Assembly (NCBI GenBank): GCA_009930305.1
Contig: RZYM01000014.1
Coordinates: forward strand, 1 to 54,926
Length of the DNA: 54,926 nucleotides
Direction of reading: 5' to 3'
Source of the DNA: Bacteroidia bacterium
GTDB lineage: Bacteria > Bacteroidota > Bacteroidia > Bacteroidales > Paludibacteraceae
Positions 22,401 through 28,549 of this stretch are shown here, one piece after another. The notes beneath the pieces were generated by a model that searched no databases, was not told the DNA's origin, and saw only the letters and a program-made list of their open reading frames with translations. The position numbers and the translations under genes are program-made. Numbering within the stretch: the first letter of the stretch is position 1; each line of letters begins with the position of its first letter.

Positions 22401-22507
22401 GGATAAACTGCTAATGTATAGGCAGCATAAGTATTCTGAGTGGAACAAATAATTGATACAAATAGTAATGCAATTAATTGTAATATGTTGGTATGATTTC
22501 TTTTCAT
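10403..22507 (-). CDS. Giant SprB-like cell-surface adhesin, T9SS type B substrate
   Basis: The 4034-residue protein starts at MKRNHTNILQLIALLF (signal peptide); an upstream TTG would add nine residues without a better signal. The N-terminal region (to about 270) is unassigned. Ig/PKD-like modules occupy roughly 330-1600, often with 'VCPGETVKM' or 'ICEGDEVTL' openings. An array of 18 SprB-type repeats lies at about 1626-3082 (pattern CxGxxDGxI..VxGGTxPYxYxW...GxYxVxVxDxxxC). Three Ig-like modules with GPWT follow, then two PKD-like modules (YEWxLPQGF, YEWAVPEGY). Two PKD domains (LWDFGDGTTS and LWDFGDGGQS) lie at about 3775-3900. The end is a T9SS type B domain (FPTAFVPN, IFNQWGVKVF, WDGYYLGK, FMLVR). 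Such proteins are exported by T9SS and act in adhesion or gliding. The partner PorP/SprF-like gene overlaps its stop. Confidence 0.93.
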   Translation of the reverse strand: MKRNHTNILQLIALLFVSIICSTQNTYAAYTLAVYPTANPVNIQHFEFVQKPSNVADEMRVIASFTGDVNDYMFWVGQDNAQDAYSAAVPLSSKIPGCTTGSFTMSIYTTNTDVNHFPHDPICLDVDEYIYGMACWYDIAANCGGGALSAGNHVFTTTDHSVWTYSFPIVNLSSGFKILKSADGVNWAWDMGQLGHEQSRTFLSAGTGVNINITPAGWAGDCTLDLPGIATGDTVLLSLVKNGASYTISAYYTLAKPEISTDNSDCSKVVFEITNYQASRTYTCTLDGTPVTLTNGVYTINNPQPNTTYIFEAEVSEGALTSEKSTSSFFYKGSPDAPVVQSYRECQQVGTATWLSLVNCPSCNLLWYDSQISTNPIPEPSPFDKNIVGTTTYYVSQIVDGCESARQEVSVTVYESPNPLVGLPQSICIGDVAQLGSSPVADVDYSWSPADKLVDATIANPTTLPLTSDQEFILTVQKHSYPVASCISQASVWVTVVPKPSITLSPASATICQGSTVRLHNLDDESADVSYLWEPSGLVLAPTSVDTESLALTASQDFALIATNRTIANCISTDTVRVNVVPNPTANAGNDRHICDGSQTQLGSPAELGVSYFWTPINKVDNANIAQPNTVTLNSNTTFVLNVVMTSSPFCSATDQVTIEIDPNPDLYTLSGDSGYCEGQPYTDMVVKLSGSSLDAEYMLCKDGLEIGTWTAGTGMSMSWPDNPEGIYTVKARTINTQCELWMNGSATIIEMPAPTVTMTSNPVNVCPGETVKMELSFTGTPPYSFDLSINNVTSTLTSANNYYEFNYSPAGETVFMVRRLQDKYCEINYAHPPTYQLQVDSVDSYKILSNPEDALLCPGDGVNLYVNYTGSTSTFLWSTGATGTSINVVPAVTTQYSLRAETYNGCILKDSIVVTVGAKEHIQIYGVSPTQTYCSSDAPSYFSATPQGGAFSIQPTTTALTNGGYFDPSKITSSGTWAVTYTYADLYGCIQDTTFNIYVNVLQEVDWYVDPDVSPYQAAYTYCIPEGNQKSFNLVGVPGQANGKWKLFSNGGTSTLSPLVGPISTLTNVSAGVYNIEYSISDNKGCKSSKVKTITVREEVQKKILNDDIFIIPKDTLCYYSNLATIRASNIGGTFTLSTPAMKISEDITSGELLINPSRAGGQGQQQVIYTMLDDQGCPSKYSKSFYIKSPTNIYPFGIKSSYCDYEDNVLITVSSATPTIGTLSIYKNHNYVTPVLQKAIPQEGDVYFQPSWGEGLYELLYEYNDGICDFEYRDSTHVYAPDVINMNLKADYCLGDVVVFTATPSGGVYGTDAPQSALVNNVFYTSRAGLNYHDIWYTVNNEHACQSSDTATILVHGTNNMGIYYLQEEYCEPKGVVQVSGIPKSPGTGIFTGPSFLTNLPDGYADIDLSQSSHTSSYTIAYHYTQTYQSSIGVNEQCTSSISKRFKVLNESSDFFGIEDGDMICGSLDSVVLLGNHAPFGRYEFSQTGSIGFRDNNNGTAVIYPTKLGENVYSITYYYDYKDTNGNLICTTEVTKSFSVTQVEEIQEASLFCSNGYTAVRLHNTDPQTRYELNVNNAVFQSKQGVGGDLDFNRLTVNAYIKIFAYKNGCKIQSPQLISTNVLRINSLNSTNILCYGDGNGSAIARVSGGGYPYVHQIRKNDGTFVVQDSIAHTLTKGQYTYSVSDSIGCSRTANFNINEPDSLIVGLTVTDLTCFTERNGQVAAEVTGGMSPYSFTWYHLPSTMPISYSATISNLSPGDYRLSLMDNKGCKPAVDAVTTVTVTSPPQLLLTLVSKQDVLITGEATGAITINVTGGQAPYFYNWTGRSITPATEGLQNQTNLLAGRYYVTVWDALGCSTETLEVEITEPQEIAVTVYQKNVSCYGLSDGKIMLNVTGGTPPFTYVWTSDKGLSASTRDLNNIPSGVYTFHMEDSRGKDYDNVFIITEPNLLSSEVLITTADTVDCFGDKTAHIDVRVKGGTTPYTLVWAGPDAVQTMDPYSLTNIGAGTYQLKIVDYNKCRDSLSHVVSQPPLQTLALDIVQNICNNSNQASITLTPQGGVQPRDFYWSGMDVQPHSQNQINLWGGEPYTVRMEDRNHCTITVDTTLYNPSLIVPVAGKRDVSCNAKSDGKVWVDVTGGVPPYTFVWQETVSGNVVSNDSVAENLTPLSYTYIIKDALQCEHTGVVEITEPAALTDVISHTPVLCYGDATGTARIDIANGTGTAPYSYVWTRESDGAIVSHASIANALYAGDYKVDVTDAQGCVLTDRVEVTSPNAIKLEYTKTDVTIYGEATGTITLNVTEGVPSYSFVWNGHSINPLNKNLQNQVALLSGNYYVNVTDANSCSIDTMITILQPEKILVTADITPVKCKNASDGSILLSVSKGTAPYFYAWTSNKGYTSTSRDLVGIPADMYHLEVIDANGDKFISDYQVSEPDSLQLVFHSSIESVACFGDKTASLNLDITGGSTPYKVTWNGPDVPVIVADSAHLSDLGAGIYYVYISDANECKADSFRTITEPDALKVSSVITENKCYGVSSGSIELTIVGGSPAYTYTWSGPFVSPNQKNQYNIPGGLYQVRVQDANQCEVNEHYDLVKPTELDVSVSQTNVSCFGRSDGSLHASIIGGSKPYLVKWENQSGTLVVNDTIADGLPIGTYTLTIVDSLSCVLSRTYTITQPIALDAQMDITSVICAGSSNGRASVSVTNGTGTAPYSYKWTKNANTDLGTGYSKSNLGEGSYTVVVTDQNGCMMSISNGITESLPIQIGVVEVKNVEIIGAATGHILLNGTGGFGNLSYTWHGDGIQPGAEHDRDQYQLKAGWYYLTVEDDLSCSETLQFEITEPSVLVVKADVHQITCFGLNNAYIELSVTGGTNTTYNWKYNGVDISTDKNIYDLSPGDYLLTLTDASVIYTYNYVISEPTELTLSQLASSKLALNCTGDKDGVINIEVNGGTPQYTVSWTGPDIPHVVTNPYGVSDLGKGLYRVDVTDANKCYISESFDITEPDTLLLSANVSLNTCNGDSDGTITLTVNGGTPGYIYKWTGIGVDEYTQNQTSLVGGRYTLRLTDQNLCQIDTAFVINNPSSLQANITGISDICEGDEVTLYMVSSGVGPWTFVYTDGLNDYTLVSDRPDTSVVVKPLIDTEYSLVSVEDGMACKVKLSGKVSVTVHKYPSLQVLSVSEDCCLGDEILVDLVTANEGPWTLRYSDDAGSNVIYDITKMRDTLRIAPLRAGNIQYTIDSISTSYCTTKIDYGFNVTVYPYPNLIVTMPAFVCQSDTLHITLEPQGVAPWQIVYYENGIRYFEDVDTSPYDLVRTPDKIDNNYLFESITTGKRCTKNLNKGYTVSLKSLPADATGIIGNNAACRGTLERYYLPEIDNADKYEWILPQGFTVMSGTNSNDITVSIGLDAEKGAIRVHGANSCGNGGDATLAVDLDEPFGPIGEISAPLYICENEALFQLSIDDVEGATLYEWAVPEGYSIISGEHSSSILVSIDSYAKSGTVSVTPSNRCASADKKEKFLSIRTLPLAEAGVDLATNCVNSAKLGATDVAGTIAKWTSLRGEVVFSDPAAYNSEVSGLSYGRNPFRWDVNDGYCLNFDTMTVYNNNPGITDPEFLNITLCDDSVTLRAPKPLYGDYRWTLISGDGVLQNPTSNVSLITDLSNKVTNIIRWEVYTESCSNTIDVQVVSHSLAHLVDAGDDGATINGSYRLSARSVADANVSGRWSVVAGSGVFDDETSPNTYVTGLAPGINTLRWTLSAYDCEAYDEVQIRAVDEPVADFNADPIVGCKPLAVIFTNTTLGDAEYLWDFGDGTTSTKRSPDHVYTESGTYTVTLTATGTRKSDHVSKNITVYVSPVAEFSVSITQLYTPNAEAHFYCKSDKVVSYLWDFGDGGQSTEKDPTYIYREDGLFDVSLVVENSFGCKDTLKLDEYVRVGKGSFITFPTAFVPNTTEANGGVYSSEERRLDIFYPVSRNVDTYKLEIFNQWGVKVFVSEDLYQGWDGYYLGKCAQQATYSYKAEGYFKDGTSFRQSGNFMLVR
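13260..17630 (-). repeat. Array of 18 SprB repeats arranged as three six-repeat blocks
   Basis: Equivalent cysteine codons that open each block lie at 17597-17599, 16130-16132 and 14675-14677, and the array ends at the equivalent codon 13226-13228. This gives block lengths of 489, 485 and 483 residues. Within a block, six repeats of about 81 residues follow a fixed order, each recognisable by its own signature. Examples are the 'GEATG' opening, the 'STRDL' loop, the 'CFGDKT' opening and the 'NGTGTAPYSY' motif. The same order recurs three times. Confidence 0.85.
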
Positions 22508-22531
22508 ATAAAAGGGTTCAGGTTTAGAATA

Positions 22532-22539
22532 CAAATATA
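22532..22539 (-). promoter_or_regulatory. -7 promoter element of the adhesin gene
   Basis: On the minus strand the sequence TATATTTG matches TAnnTTTG exactly, about 25 bp before the ATG at 22507. No TTG is found 19-21 bp upstream, so the promoter may depend on an activator. Confidence 0.45.
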
Positions 22540-22584
22540 ATCATTTTTATGCAATCGTTACATAAAAACACAGTAATCATACAT

Positions 22585-22608
22585 TTGTAACGTAAAAAAG
22601 CGTTACAA
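22585..22608. promoter_or_regulatory. Operator-like palindrome upstream of the adhesin
   Basis: TTGTAACG (22585-22592), 8-bp spacer, CGTTACAA (22601-22608) is a perfect inverted repeat. A third CGTTACA occurs at 22556-22562, closer to the adhesin promoter. It is not followed by a T-run on the minus strand, so it is a better candidate for protein binding than for termination after the upstream gene. Confidence 0.4.
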
Positions 22609-22617
22609 TATTGCAAA

Positions 22618-23565
22618 TTAAACCGTTTTATTTTCCGACCATTCTAAGAAAGTTGATATGTGTCTTTGCTTTTTCTCTTCATACATTTGATCTATAGGGA
22701 TCATAATGCAGCATTCAATAAGTTCGCCGAATTCGTGATATACAGCAAAACCGAAAGAACTCATATTAGGAGATAGGCCCATGTAAGCATTTACTAGAGG
22801 AGGAATGTTAACACCTAGTGCTCTTACTTCTCTATTAAGTATGTGGAAATTTTCTTTATATGTTGTGGCATTAAATAAATCATCAATTTGTTTTGGAGTG
22901 AATGAAATTTCAAAAGGATCAACCGGATATACAAGATTGTCACGATCAGGGAAATATTTTCTCAAAAATCCGAATATCATATCTCTGGCTATAGCATTAT
23001 AATGTTGATATACAGTTACTTTCCCAAAGAAATATTTAAGATTCGGATTTTTTACCACCAAGGCTCCCAAACCATCCCATATATTATCCAAAGCAAATAA
23101 ACTCTTAGCTCCCTTTTTACTTGATTGATAATCAGGTTGTACAAAAGATCTACCCAATTCGATCATGTACGGTAAGTAATTTTTAATATAATCGTCGGTA
23201 AAATGATACATTTCGGCAGTTGCCAAACGAGGTTGTCCATTCTCAGACAATTTTATATCATTACCCATTATGTAGCGGTAACCTCCAATAATTTCTTCTG
23301 CATCAGGATCCCAAACAAATAATTGCTTATATGGACATTCCATGGTATCAAACTCATCCATATCAATAGAATTACCGGAACCTCCGCCTGCCGAGCGAAA
23401 AGATAATTCACGCAATCTCGCTATTTCAAGCATTACATTTGGAGAATCATTTGCAATGGTAATATATATTTCATTTCCACCCTTATTAGTTTTTCTAAGA
23501 AACTTATCGGGCGTTAATTCTGATTTTAGCAATTTTTTATCTACAGCTTGTATAATTTTCTTCAT
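22618..23565 (-). CDS. glsB: GNAT-type N-acyltransferase, GlsB-like
   Basis: This 315-residue protein resembles the OlsB/GlsB group of GNAT-fold acyltransferases. Recognisable parts are IARLRELSFRSAGGGSG (about 48-64), the acetyl/acyl-CoA-fold strand KQLFVWDPDAEEIIGGYRY (about 80-98), ELGRSFVQPDYQ (about 137-148), and KYFFGKVTV. In Bacteroides, GlsB transfers a 3-hydroxy fatty acid from acyl carrier protein to glycine, the first step of glycine-lipid synthesis. The O-acyltransferase gene lies directly upstream with 8 bp between the two, which supports this pair. The amino-acid acceptor (glycine versus ornithine or serine) cannot be read from the sequence, so the symbol rests on the family and pairing. 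Confidence 0.75.
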   Translation of the reverse strand: MKKIIQAVDKKLLKSELTPDKFLRKTNKGGNEIYITIANDSPNVMLEIARLRELSFRSAGGGSGNSIDMDEFDTMECPYKQLFVWDPDAEEIIGGYRYIMGNDIKLSENGQPRLATAEMYHFTDDYIKNYLPYMIELGRSFVQPDYQSSKKGAKSLFALDNIWDGLGALVVKNPNLKYFFGKVTVYQHYNAIARDMIFGFLRKYFPDRDNLVYPVDPFEISFTPKQIDDLFNATTYKENFHILNREVRALGVNIPPLVNAYMGLSPNMSSFGFAVYHEFGELIECCIMIPIDQMYEEKKQRHISTFLEWSENKTV

Positions 23566-23573
23566 ACATAAAT

Positions 23574-24386
23574 TTATAAGTTGTACACCATGCCTCTTAT
23601 TTCTTGCGCCAAAACCTTGGGAGATTTTGTATTATCAAGAGTTTCCCATGCCACAGCTTTTCCTATCACTATTTTAATGGTTTTACCTCTTTGTCTATAT
23701 AGCTCTCGTGGAAGCATCAACATTTCTATATTAAGTTTCAATCCGATTGCTTTGCGTATCTGTGCTACAAAATAAAACAAACGCGAATTTCGCGCATAAA
23801 TACGAATCGGCAAAACTTGTCTATGATACTCAACCGACTTTGATACAAAATTCTTCTTCCATTCATCATCAGCAATAATTCCTTTGTGTTTTCTCGACAC
23901 CTTACCTGCAGGGAAAAACATCAATTGTGCATCTGAGGCGTATGCTGCATTCAATCTATCTGACAATTCTTTGCTCTGCCCACCAACTTTATTAATCGGG
24001 ATAAGCATATCCTTAATATTTTTAAGATACAACAGAAAATCATTTGCGGGAATTAATAAACCCTCCGGGTATTTAACACCAACAACAGAAACAACAGACA
24101 CAACGTCTACCCCGCCTAATGGATGATTACAAACAAACATTGTTCTATTACCCGGTTCCGGCAAATTCTCCAAACCCCTAACTTCTAAATGCATACCCAT
24201 AGTCTCTACCACCCCACACATAAAATCAACATCCTTGCGAGTTCCAATCTTGAGCAGAACATCATTAATCCAATCTTGATGAATTAAGCGCTCGAGTATC
24301 GCAACAATTAAACGGGAAGGTTTTTTACCCGTTCGCGATGACAAAATTGATGCTACATCTATCAGTGCTATATCATTCATAGTCAT
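23574..24386 (-). CDS. glsA: Lysophospholipid-type O-acyltransferase, GlsA-like
   Basis: This 270-residue protein belongs to the PlsC/OlsA-like acyltransferases. The catalytic block is VCNHPLGGVD (H88 and D94), and a second block near 150-165 reads LMFFPAGKVSRKHKG, which resembles the usual 'FPEGxRS' phosphate/acyl motif. In Bacteroides, GlsA esterifies the hydroxyl of N-acyl-glycine made by GlsB. Two in-frame ATGs exist, at 24386 and 24380; both are preceded by the promoter at 24401-24408. The gene is divergent from mraZ, sharing a 232-bp intergenic region. Confidence 0.75.
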   Translation of the reverse strand: MTMNDIALIDVASILSSRTGKKPSRLIVAILERLIHQDWINDVLLKIGTRKDVDFMCGVVETMGMHLEVRGLENLPEPGNRTMFVCNHPLGGVDVVSVVSVVGVKYPEGLLIPANDFLLYLKNIKDMLIPINKVGGQSKELSDRLNAAYASDAQLMFFPAGKVSRKHKGIIADDEWKKNFVSKSVEYHRQVLPIRIYARNSRLFYFVAQIRKAIGLKLNIEMLMLPRELYRQRGKTIKIVIGKAVAWETLDNTKSPKVLAQEIRGMVYNL

Positions 24387-24400
24387 TCACATTTAAAGTG

Positions 24401-24408
24401 CAAAAGTA
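24401..24408 (-). promoter_or_regulatory. -7 promoter element of the glsA-glsB pair
   Basis: TACTTTTG on the minus strand matches TAnnTTTG, and the predicted start lies near 24396. A TTG is 23 bp further upstream (24432-24434), a slightly long spacing. Confidence 0.45.
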
Positions 24409-24553
24409 CAACTTTTTTAATAATAATATTGCAAAACACCTAAAATATATAGTATTACACGAGAAATGAACATCTCTGTAAATAATGTATAATTTATCAA
24501 TGAATTTAATCTAAATTTATCTTAAAACTGTTGATAACTTAGTGGATAATTGT

Positions 24554-24583
24554 GTCGCAAAAAGTTGTAAAATGTCGTAAAGT
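24554..24583 (+). promoter_or_regulatory. Three 10-bp direct repeats, candidate MraZ boxes
   Basis: GTCGCAAAAA, GTTGTAAAAT and GTCGTAAAGT stand head to tail at 24554, 24564 and 24574. MraZ proteins are known to bind tandem repeats spaced one helical turn apart in their own promoter. These repeats cover the -33 region (TTG at 24565-24567), so autoregulation of the dcw cluster is the simplest reading. Confidence 0.55.
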
Positions 24584-24587
24584 ATCT

Positions 24588-24595
24588 TATCTTTA
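24588..24595 (+). promoter_or_regulatory. -7 promoter element of mraZ / dcw cluster
   Basis: TATCTTTA fits the TAnnTTTG pattern in seven of eight positions. It lies 20 bp downstream of a TTG at 24565-24567, which sits inside the direct repeats. The leader before the mraZ ATG would be about 18 nt. Confidence 0.5.
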
Positions 24596-24618
24596 CGTGA
24601 TAATTAAAGGATAGAAAA

Positions 24619-25080
24619 ATGCCATCATTTATTGGAAATATCGAAGCTAAAGTTGATGCAAAAGGAAGGGCTTTTGTACCAGCTCAATTTAGACGTCTTG
24701 TTGACGAAAATTCGGTATTTGTACTGCGCAAGGGCATTTTCGACGACTGTTTAGTTTTATATCCCGAAGCTATTTGGGAGGAAATTATTGGTGTTATGCG
24801 CCAAAAATTAAGTCGTTGGAATAGAAAAGAAGAACAAGTATTCCGTCAGTTTGTAGCTGAGGCTAATCGCATCGAATTAGAAGATAATGGTCGTATGCTG
24901 ATACCTAAGCGCTACATTGAGTCTATAGGAATAAAAAACGACATTCGTTTTGTAGGTTGTGATACAAGTATTGAGATTTGGCCATCAAACAAGATTGAAG
25001 AAACCTTTATTTCAGCTGATTCTTTTGCTGCCGAGCTTGAAAAATTAATGGAAAAGCCCGACAATTCTAACAATAATTAA
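24619..25080 (+). CDS. mraZ: Transcriptional regulator MraZ
   Basis: This 153-residue protein contains two AbrB-like SpoVT halves. The first opens with FIGNIEAKVDAKGRAFVPAQF and the second with ANRIELEDNGRMLIPKRYIE, each carrying the conserved D-x-KGR/NGR-hhIP core. MraZ forms a ring and binds repeats in the promoter of the division cluster, usually repressing it. It is the first gene of the cluster, 72 bp before rsmH. A short acidic, Asn-rich tail ends the protein. Confidence 0.95.
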   Translation: MPSFIGNIEAKVDAKGRAFVPAQFRRLVDENSVFVLRKGIFDDCLVLYPEAIWEEIIGVMRQKLSRWNRKEEQVFRQFVAEANRIELEDNGRMLIPKRYIESIGIKNDIRFVGCDTSIEIWPSNKIEETFISADSFAAELEKLMEKPDNSNNN

Positions 25081-25152
25081 TTGCGAACAGAGTTATTGTT
25101 TATTTAATTTAGATTTATTCGCATTGAATAGATAGCATTTATATATAATAAA

Positions 25153-26052
25153 ATGTCAGAATTATACCACACTCCAGTATTATTAAACGCTAGTATCGAT
25201 GGCTTAAACATCGGGAAGGGAGGCGTTTTTATAGATACGACATTCGGAGGGGGTGGCCACTCTCGCGAAATACTGAATAGAATGGACGCATCCGGTAAAT
25301 TGCTAGCATTTGACCAAGATAAAGACACTATCTCAAACACACCGGACGACTCGAGATTTATATTCGCACAAAGCAATTTTCGCTACATAAGCAATTTTGT
25401 AAGATATTATAACTTATATCCGGTAAATGGCATCTTAGCTGACCTCGGAGTGTCATCACATGACTTTGATGAAGCCGAGAGAGGTTTTTCGTTCAGATTT
25501 AACGGAAAGTTAGATATGAGAATGAATCAGCGTGCATCTCTTACAGCAGAGAAAATCATCAATCATTACGATGAAGAGCATTTAGCTAACGTGCTTTACT
25601 TGTATGGAGAATTGAATCAATCCAGAAGAATTGCTCGTGCTGTTATCAAAAAACGCGAGAGCAAGGCTTTTAACGAAATATTTGAATTGGTTGATTGTGT
25701 TAGACCATTCTGTGGGAAAGACGAAAAAAAAGATTTGGCACGTATCTTTCAAGCTTTAAGAATTGAAGTAAATGACGAGATGGGCGCACTAAAAGCGATG
25801 TTATTATCATCTGAAAAACTATTAGTAAAAGGAGGTCGCCTTTCGGTTATCACATATCACTCACTAGAAGATAGATTGGTTAAGAACTTTATGAAAGCCG
25901 GAAACTTTGATGGGAAACAAGAAAAAGACTTCTACGGCAACTTGATTAGTCCTTTTTGTACAATTGGTAAAATAATAATACCCGACACAGACGAAATTAA
26001 TAGGAACCCACGCTCACGTAGCGCGAAATTACGTATTGCAGAGAAAAAATGA
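25153..26052 (+). CDS. rsmH: 16S rRNA (cytosine(1402)-N(4))-methyltransferase
   Basis: The 299-residue enzyme methylates N4 of C1402 in 16S rRNA using S-adenosylmethionine. Visible parts are HTPVLLNASIDGL (6-18), the SAM-binding GGGGHS loop (32-37), AFDQDKD, ADLGVSSHDFDEAERGFSF, and YHSLEDRLVKNF near the C-terminus. The length is normal. The stop overlaps the ftsL ATG (ATGA). Confidence 0.96.
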   Translation: MSELYHTPVLLNASIDGLNIGKGGVFIDTTFGGGGHSREILNRMDASGKLLAFDQDKDTISNTPDDSRFIFAQSNFRYISNFVRYYNLYPVNGILADLGVSSHDFDEAERGFSFRFNGKLDMRMNQRASLTAEKIINHYDEEHLANVLYLYGELNQSRRIARAVIKKRESKAFNEIFELVDCVRPFCGKDEKKDLARIFQALRIEVNDEMGALKAMLLSSEKLLVKGGRLSVITYHSLEDRLVKNFMKAGNFDGKQEKDFYGNLISPFCTIGKIIIPDTDEINRNPRSRSAKLRIAEKK

Positions 26053-26429
26053 CAGAAAAAAGTAAAAAAATGATTTCCAAGATTCTTGACAATGACGAAG
26101 TTAAGGATTTAAAAGAGACATCAATCAAAGATGTTCTTAGTGGAAATATTTTTACTAAAAGTTATTTTTTAAAGCAAGCTAAACTAATTCTGCTCATTGT
26201 CGCACTTGTTTTTATTTACATGAATAATCGTATGGTTTGCGAAAAACAGTTGACACGAATTGACAAACTGAACAAGGAGTTGGAATGCGAAAAATACATT
26301 TCTATGGTTACAGAAACCGAACTATTAAGCATTAGCAGACCGGAAGAAATTAAAAGAATGGTTGACGAGCAAAGTTTACAACTCGAACAGCCTGCAATGC
26401 CACCCTATAAGGTAATTATTAAAGAATAG
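26049..26429 (+). CDS. ftsL: FtsL-like cell division protein
   Basis: This 126-residue single-pass protein has a long cytoplasmic N-terminus, a membrane segment at about 45-58 (KLILLIVALVFIYM), and a periplasmic coiled-coil-like part (RIDKLNKELECEKY). Position between rsmH and ftsI identifies it, as FtsL sequences are poorly conserved. FtsL bridges FtsQ/FtsB and the FtsW-FtsI synthase. Its TAG stop overlaps the ftsI GTG start. Confidence 0.85.
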   Translation: MTEKSKKMISKILDNDEVKDLKETSIKDVLSGNIFTKSYFLKQAKLILLIVALVFIYMNNRMVCEKQLTRIDKLNKELECEKYISMVTETELLSISRPEEIKRMVDEQSLQLEQPAMPPYKVIIKE

Positions 26430-28549
26430 TGAAAACAGCAATATACATAGCGCTAATTTTGGTTATTGTTGGTCTTATAGTACTAGCAATAATAGTTTTA
26501 ACAAGGAAGAAAAATGTTAAAACAGGCATACTTGTTCGCTTTGGTTTTGTATTCATTGTAGTCTTAGCATTGTTTGGGGTAGTATTTGGACGCATTATTT
26601 ATCTACAAAATGTTGAAGGTGATGCTCTTCGCAAATTAGCAGAAAAACGAATATCTGAACCAGATACTATAAAAGCAAAAAGAGGTAATATTTTATCTGA
26701 CGATGGCAGGTTAATGGCTAGTTCTATTCCTACTTATTACTTGTATATGGATATGCGAGTAGAAGCCTTGAAAGTAATAAAAAAAGGCGATACGAAAAAT
26801 TATTTTCAATTACACGTGAGCGAATTAGCAAATGCACTTGCTAAAAAATTTAGAGATAAGACAGCCAAAGAATACGAAAGAGACTTGACTAAAGCATATA
26901 AAAAGAAATTAGCTCAATATAGAATATATCCCAAACGAGTATCATATTTGGATTATATGGAAATTAAGAATTTCCCTATTTTGCGTAGAGGCTCAGTTCA
27001 AGGCGGATTTTTCACTGAAGAACGCGTAACAAGGGTAAAACCATTCGGTTCACTTGCATCAAGAACAATCGGTGATATATATGGTATAGAAGAAAAAGGT
27101 GGTAAAAACGGTTTGGAGATGCAATATGATAGCATTCTGCGAGGTACAGAAGGCCTTAAGGTAACTCGCAAAATGGCGGGAAAACGTACAGATATTATTT
27201 TAAAGGCTCCAATAAACGGAATTGACGTTGTAAGCACAATTAATATTGACCTACAAGAAGTTGCAGAAAAATCTTTACGAAATGAATTAACAGAATGTCA
27301 GGCATCTTGCGGAACTGTTATTTTGATGGACGTTAAAACAGGAGCCGTAAAAGCAATCTCAAATTTAACACGGAACGCAAATGGAACGTATAGTGAAATT
27401 ACTAATATCGCTGTTGCAAGCCAAATCGAACCGGGATCTACCTTTAAAACCTTATCGTTATTAGTCGCATTGGAAGATGGTGTTATTGATACAACTACAA
27501 TGGTTAATACCGAAAATGGCGGTCACCAGTTCGCAAACAGAATAATGAAAGACTGGAACTTTCATAGCGGTAAAGGTGGATTTGGTGTAATAAGCGTTCC
27601 AACCGTACTTCATCTATCGTCAAACGTAGGTGTATCATTACTAATAGATAATAATTACAGAAATAATCCACAACGTTTTGTTGATGGTATACACCGCACC
27701 AAGTTCGACTCTCCTATCAAACTAGAACTTCCGGGACATGGAAAAGTCGTTATAAAGGATACCGATAACAAGACTTGGTCAAACACAACACTGCCTTGGA
27801 TGTCTATAGGATATGAGGTTATAGTTCCACCCATATATACACTGATGCTATATAATGCAATAGCAAATGATGGCAAAATGATGAAACCAAGATTTACATA
27901 TGGTTTACGCCAAAATGGTAGTGTAGTTGAAGAATTTCAACCTGAGGTTATAAACGAATCAATCTGTTCAAAAGAAACATTAGGGAAAGTACAAGCCATG
28001 CTAAAAGGTGTTGTAAGCAAGGGCACTGCAAAATCTGTGCAATCAAAACTCTTTACAACAGCCGGTAAAACAGGTACAGCCCAAATATTCTTACAAGGTA
28101 CAAACAAAAATGCAGAAGGACGCACGCGCCATCAAATAACATTCTGCGGCTATTTTCCGGCAGACAAGCCTATATACTCATGTATCGTATATATAAGGGA
28201 ACCTCAAGGATACGCTTCTGCCGGAGGTATGTGTGGAAAAGTATTTAAAGAAGTGGCTGAGAAGGCATTTATATTAGGCGGTGGAGATTTGCCAATATGG
28301 GCTAAAGATAGTTCGAGCGTTGATATGACAATAGATAAAGTTATTGCTAAAGAAAAAATCAAACCCGCCACTACGGATGATAATATTATGCCTAACGTTC
28401 TTGGATTAACAGCTTCGGATGCTATGTATATTTTAGAAAACAAGAATGTGCGTGTTTGTTTAAATGGATACGGATACGTTACATCACAATCTATACCTAC
28501 AGGTACGGAAATAAAAAAAGGTATGACAGTAATATTAACATTAAACTAA
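26429..28549 (+). CDS. ftsI: Division-specific peptidoglycan transpeptidase (PBP) with PASTA domain
   Basis: This 706-residue class B penicillin-binding protein cross-links septal peptidoglycan. The PBP dimerisation region is followed by the transpeptidase with STFK (S337-K340), SSN in LSSNVGV (about 394-400), and KTG (547-549). A PASTA domain is at about 650-706 ([16 protein letters not shown]), as is common in Bacteroidota. The start is GTG, overlapping the ftsL stop as TAGTG. Unusually there are two hydrophobic segments at the N-terminus (about 3-25 and 36-58), with a basic loop RKKNVK between them; FtsI normally has one. No alternative in-frame ATG removes the first segment cleanly. Confidence 0.93.
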   Translation: MKTAIYIALILVIVGLIVLAIIVLTRKKNVKTGILVRFGFVFIVVLALFGVVFGRIIYLQNVEGDALRKLAEKRISEPDTIKAKRGNILSDDGRLMASSIPTYYLYMDMRVEALKVIKKGDTKNYFQLHVSELANALAKKFRDKTAKEYERDLTKAYKKKLAQYRIYPKRVSYLDYMEIKNFPILRRGSVQGGFFTEERVTRVKPFGSLASRTIGDIYGIEEKGGKNGLEMQYDSILRGTEGLKVTRKMAGKRTDIILKAPINGIDVVSTINIDLQEVAEKSLRNELTECQASCGTVILMDVKTGAVKAISNLTRNANGTYSEITNIAVASQIEPGSTFKTLSLLVALEDGVIDTTTMVNTENGGHQFANRIMKDWNFHSGKGGFGVISVPTVLHLSSNVGVSLLIDNNYRNNPQRFVDGIHRTKFDSPIKLELPGHGKVVIKDTDNKTWSNTTLPWMSIGYEVIVPPIYTLMLYNAIANDGKMMKPRFTYGLRQNGSVVEEFQPEVINESICSKETLGKVQAMLKGVVSKGTAKSVQSKLFTTAGKTGTAQIFLQGTNKNAEGRTRHQITFCGYFPADKPIYSCIVYIREPQGYASAGGMCGKVFKEVAEKAFILGGGDLPIWAKDSSSVDMTIDKVIAKEKIKPATTDDNIMPNVLGLTASDAMYILENKNVRVCLNGYGYVTSQSIPTGTEIKKGMTVILTLN

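Noticed and set aside
28456-28548. Thirty-one extra N-terminal codons for murE
   Set aside because: They overlap the end of ftsI and the ATG at 28549 overlaps the ftsI stop in the usual coupled way.
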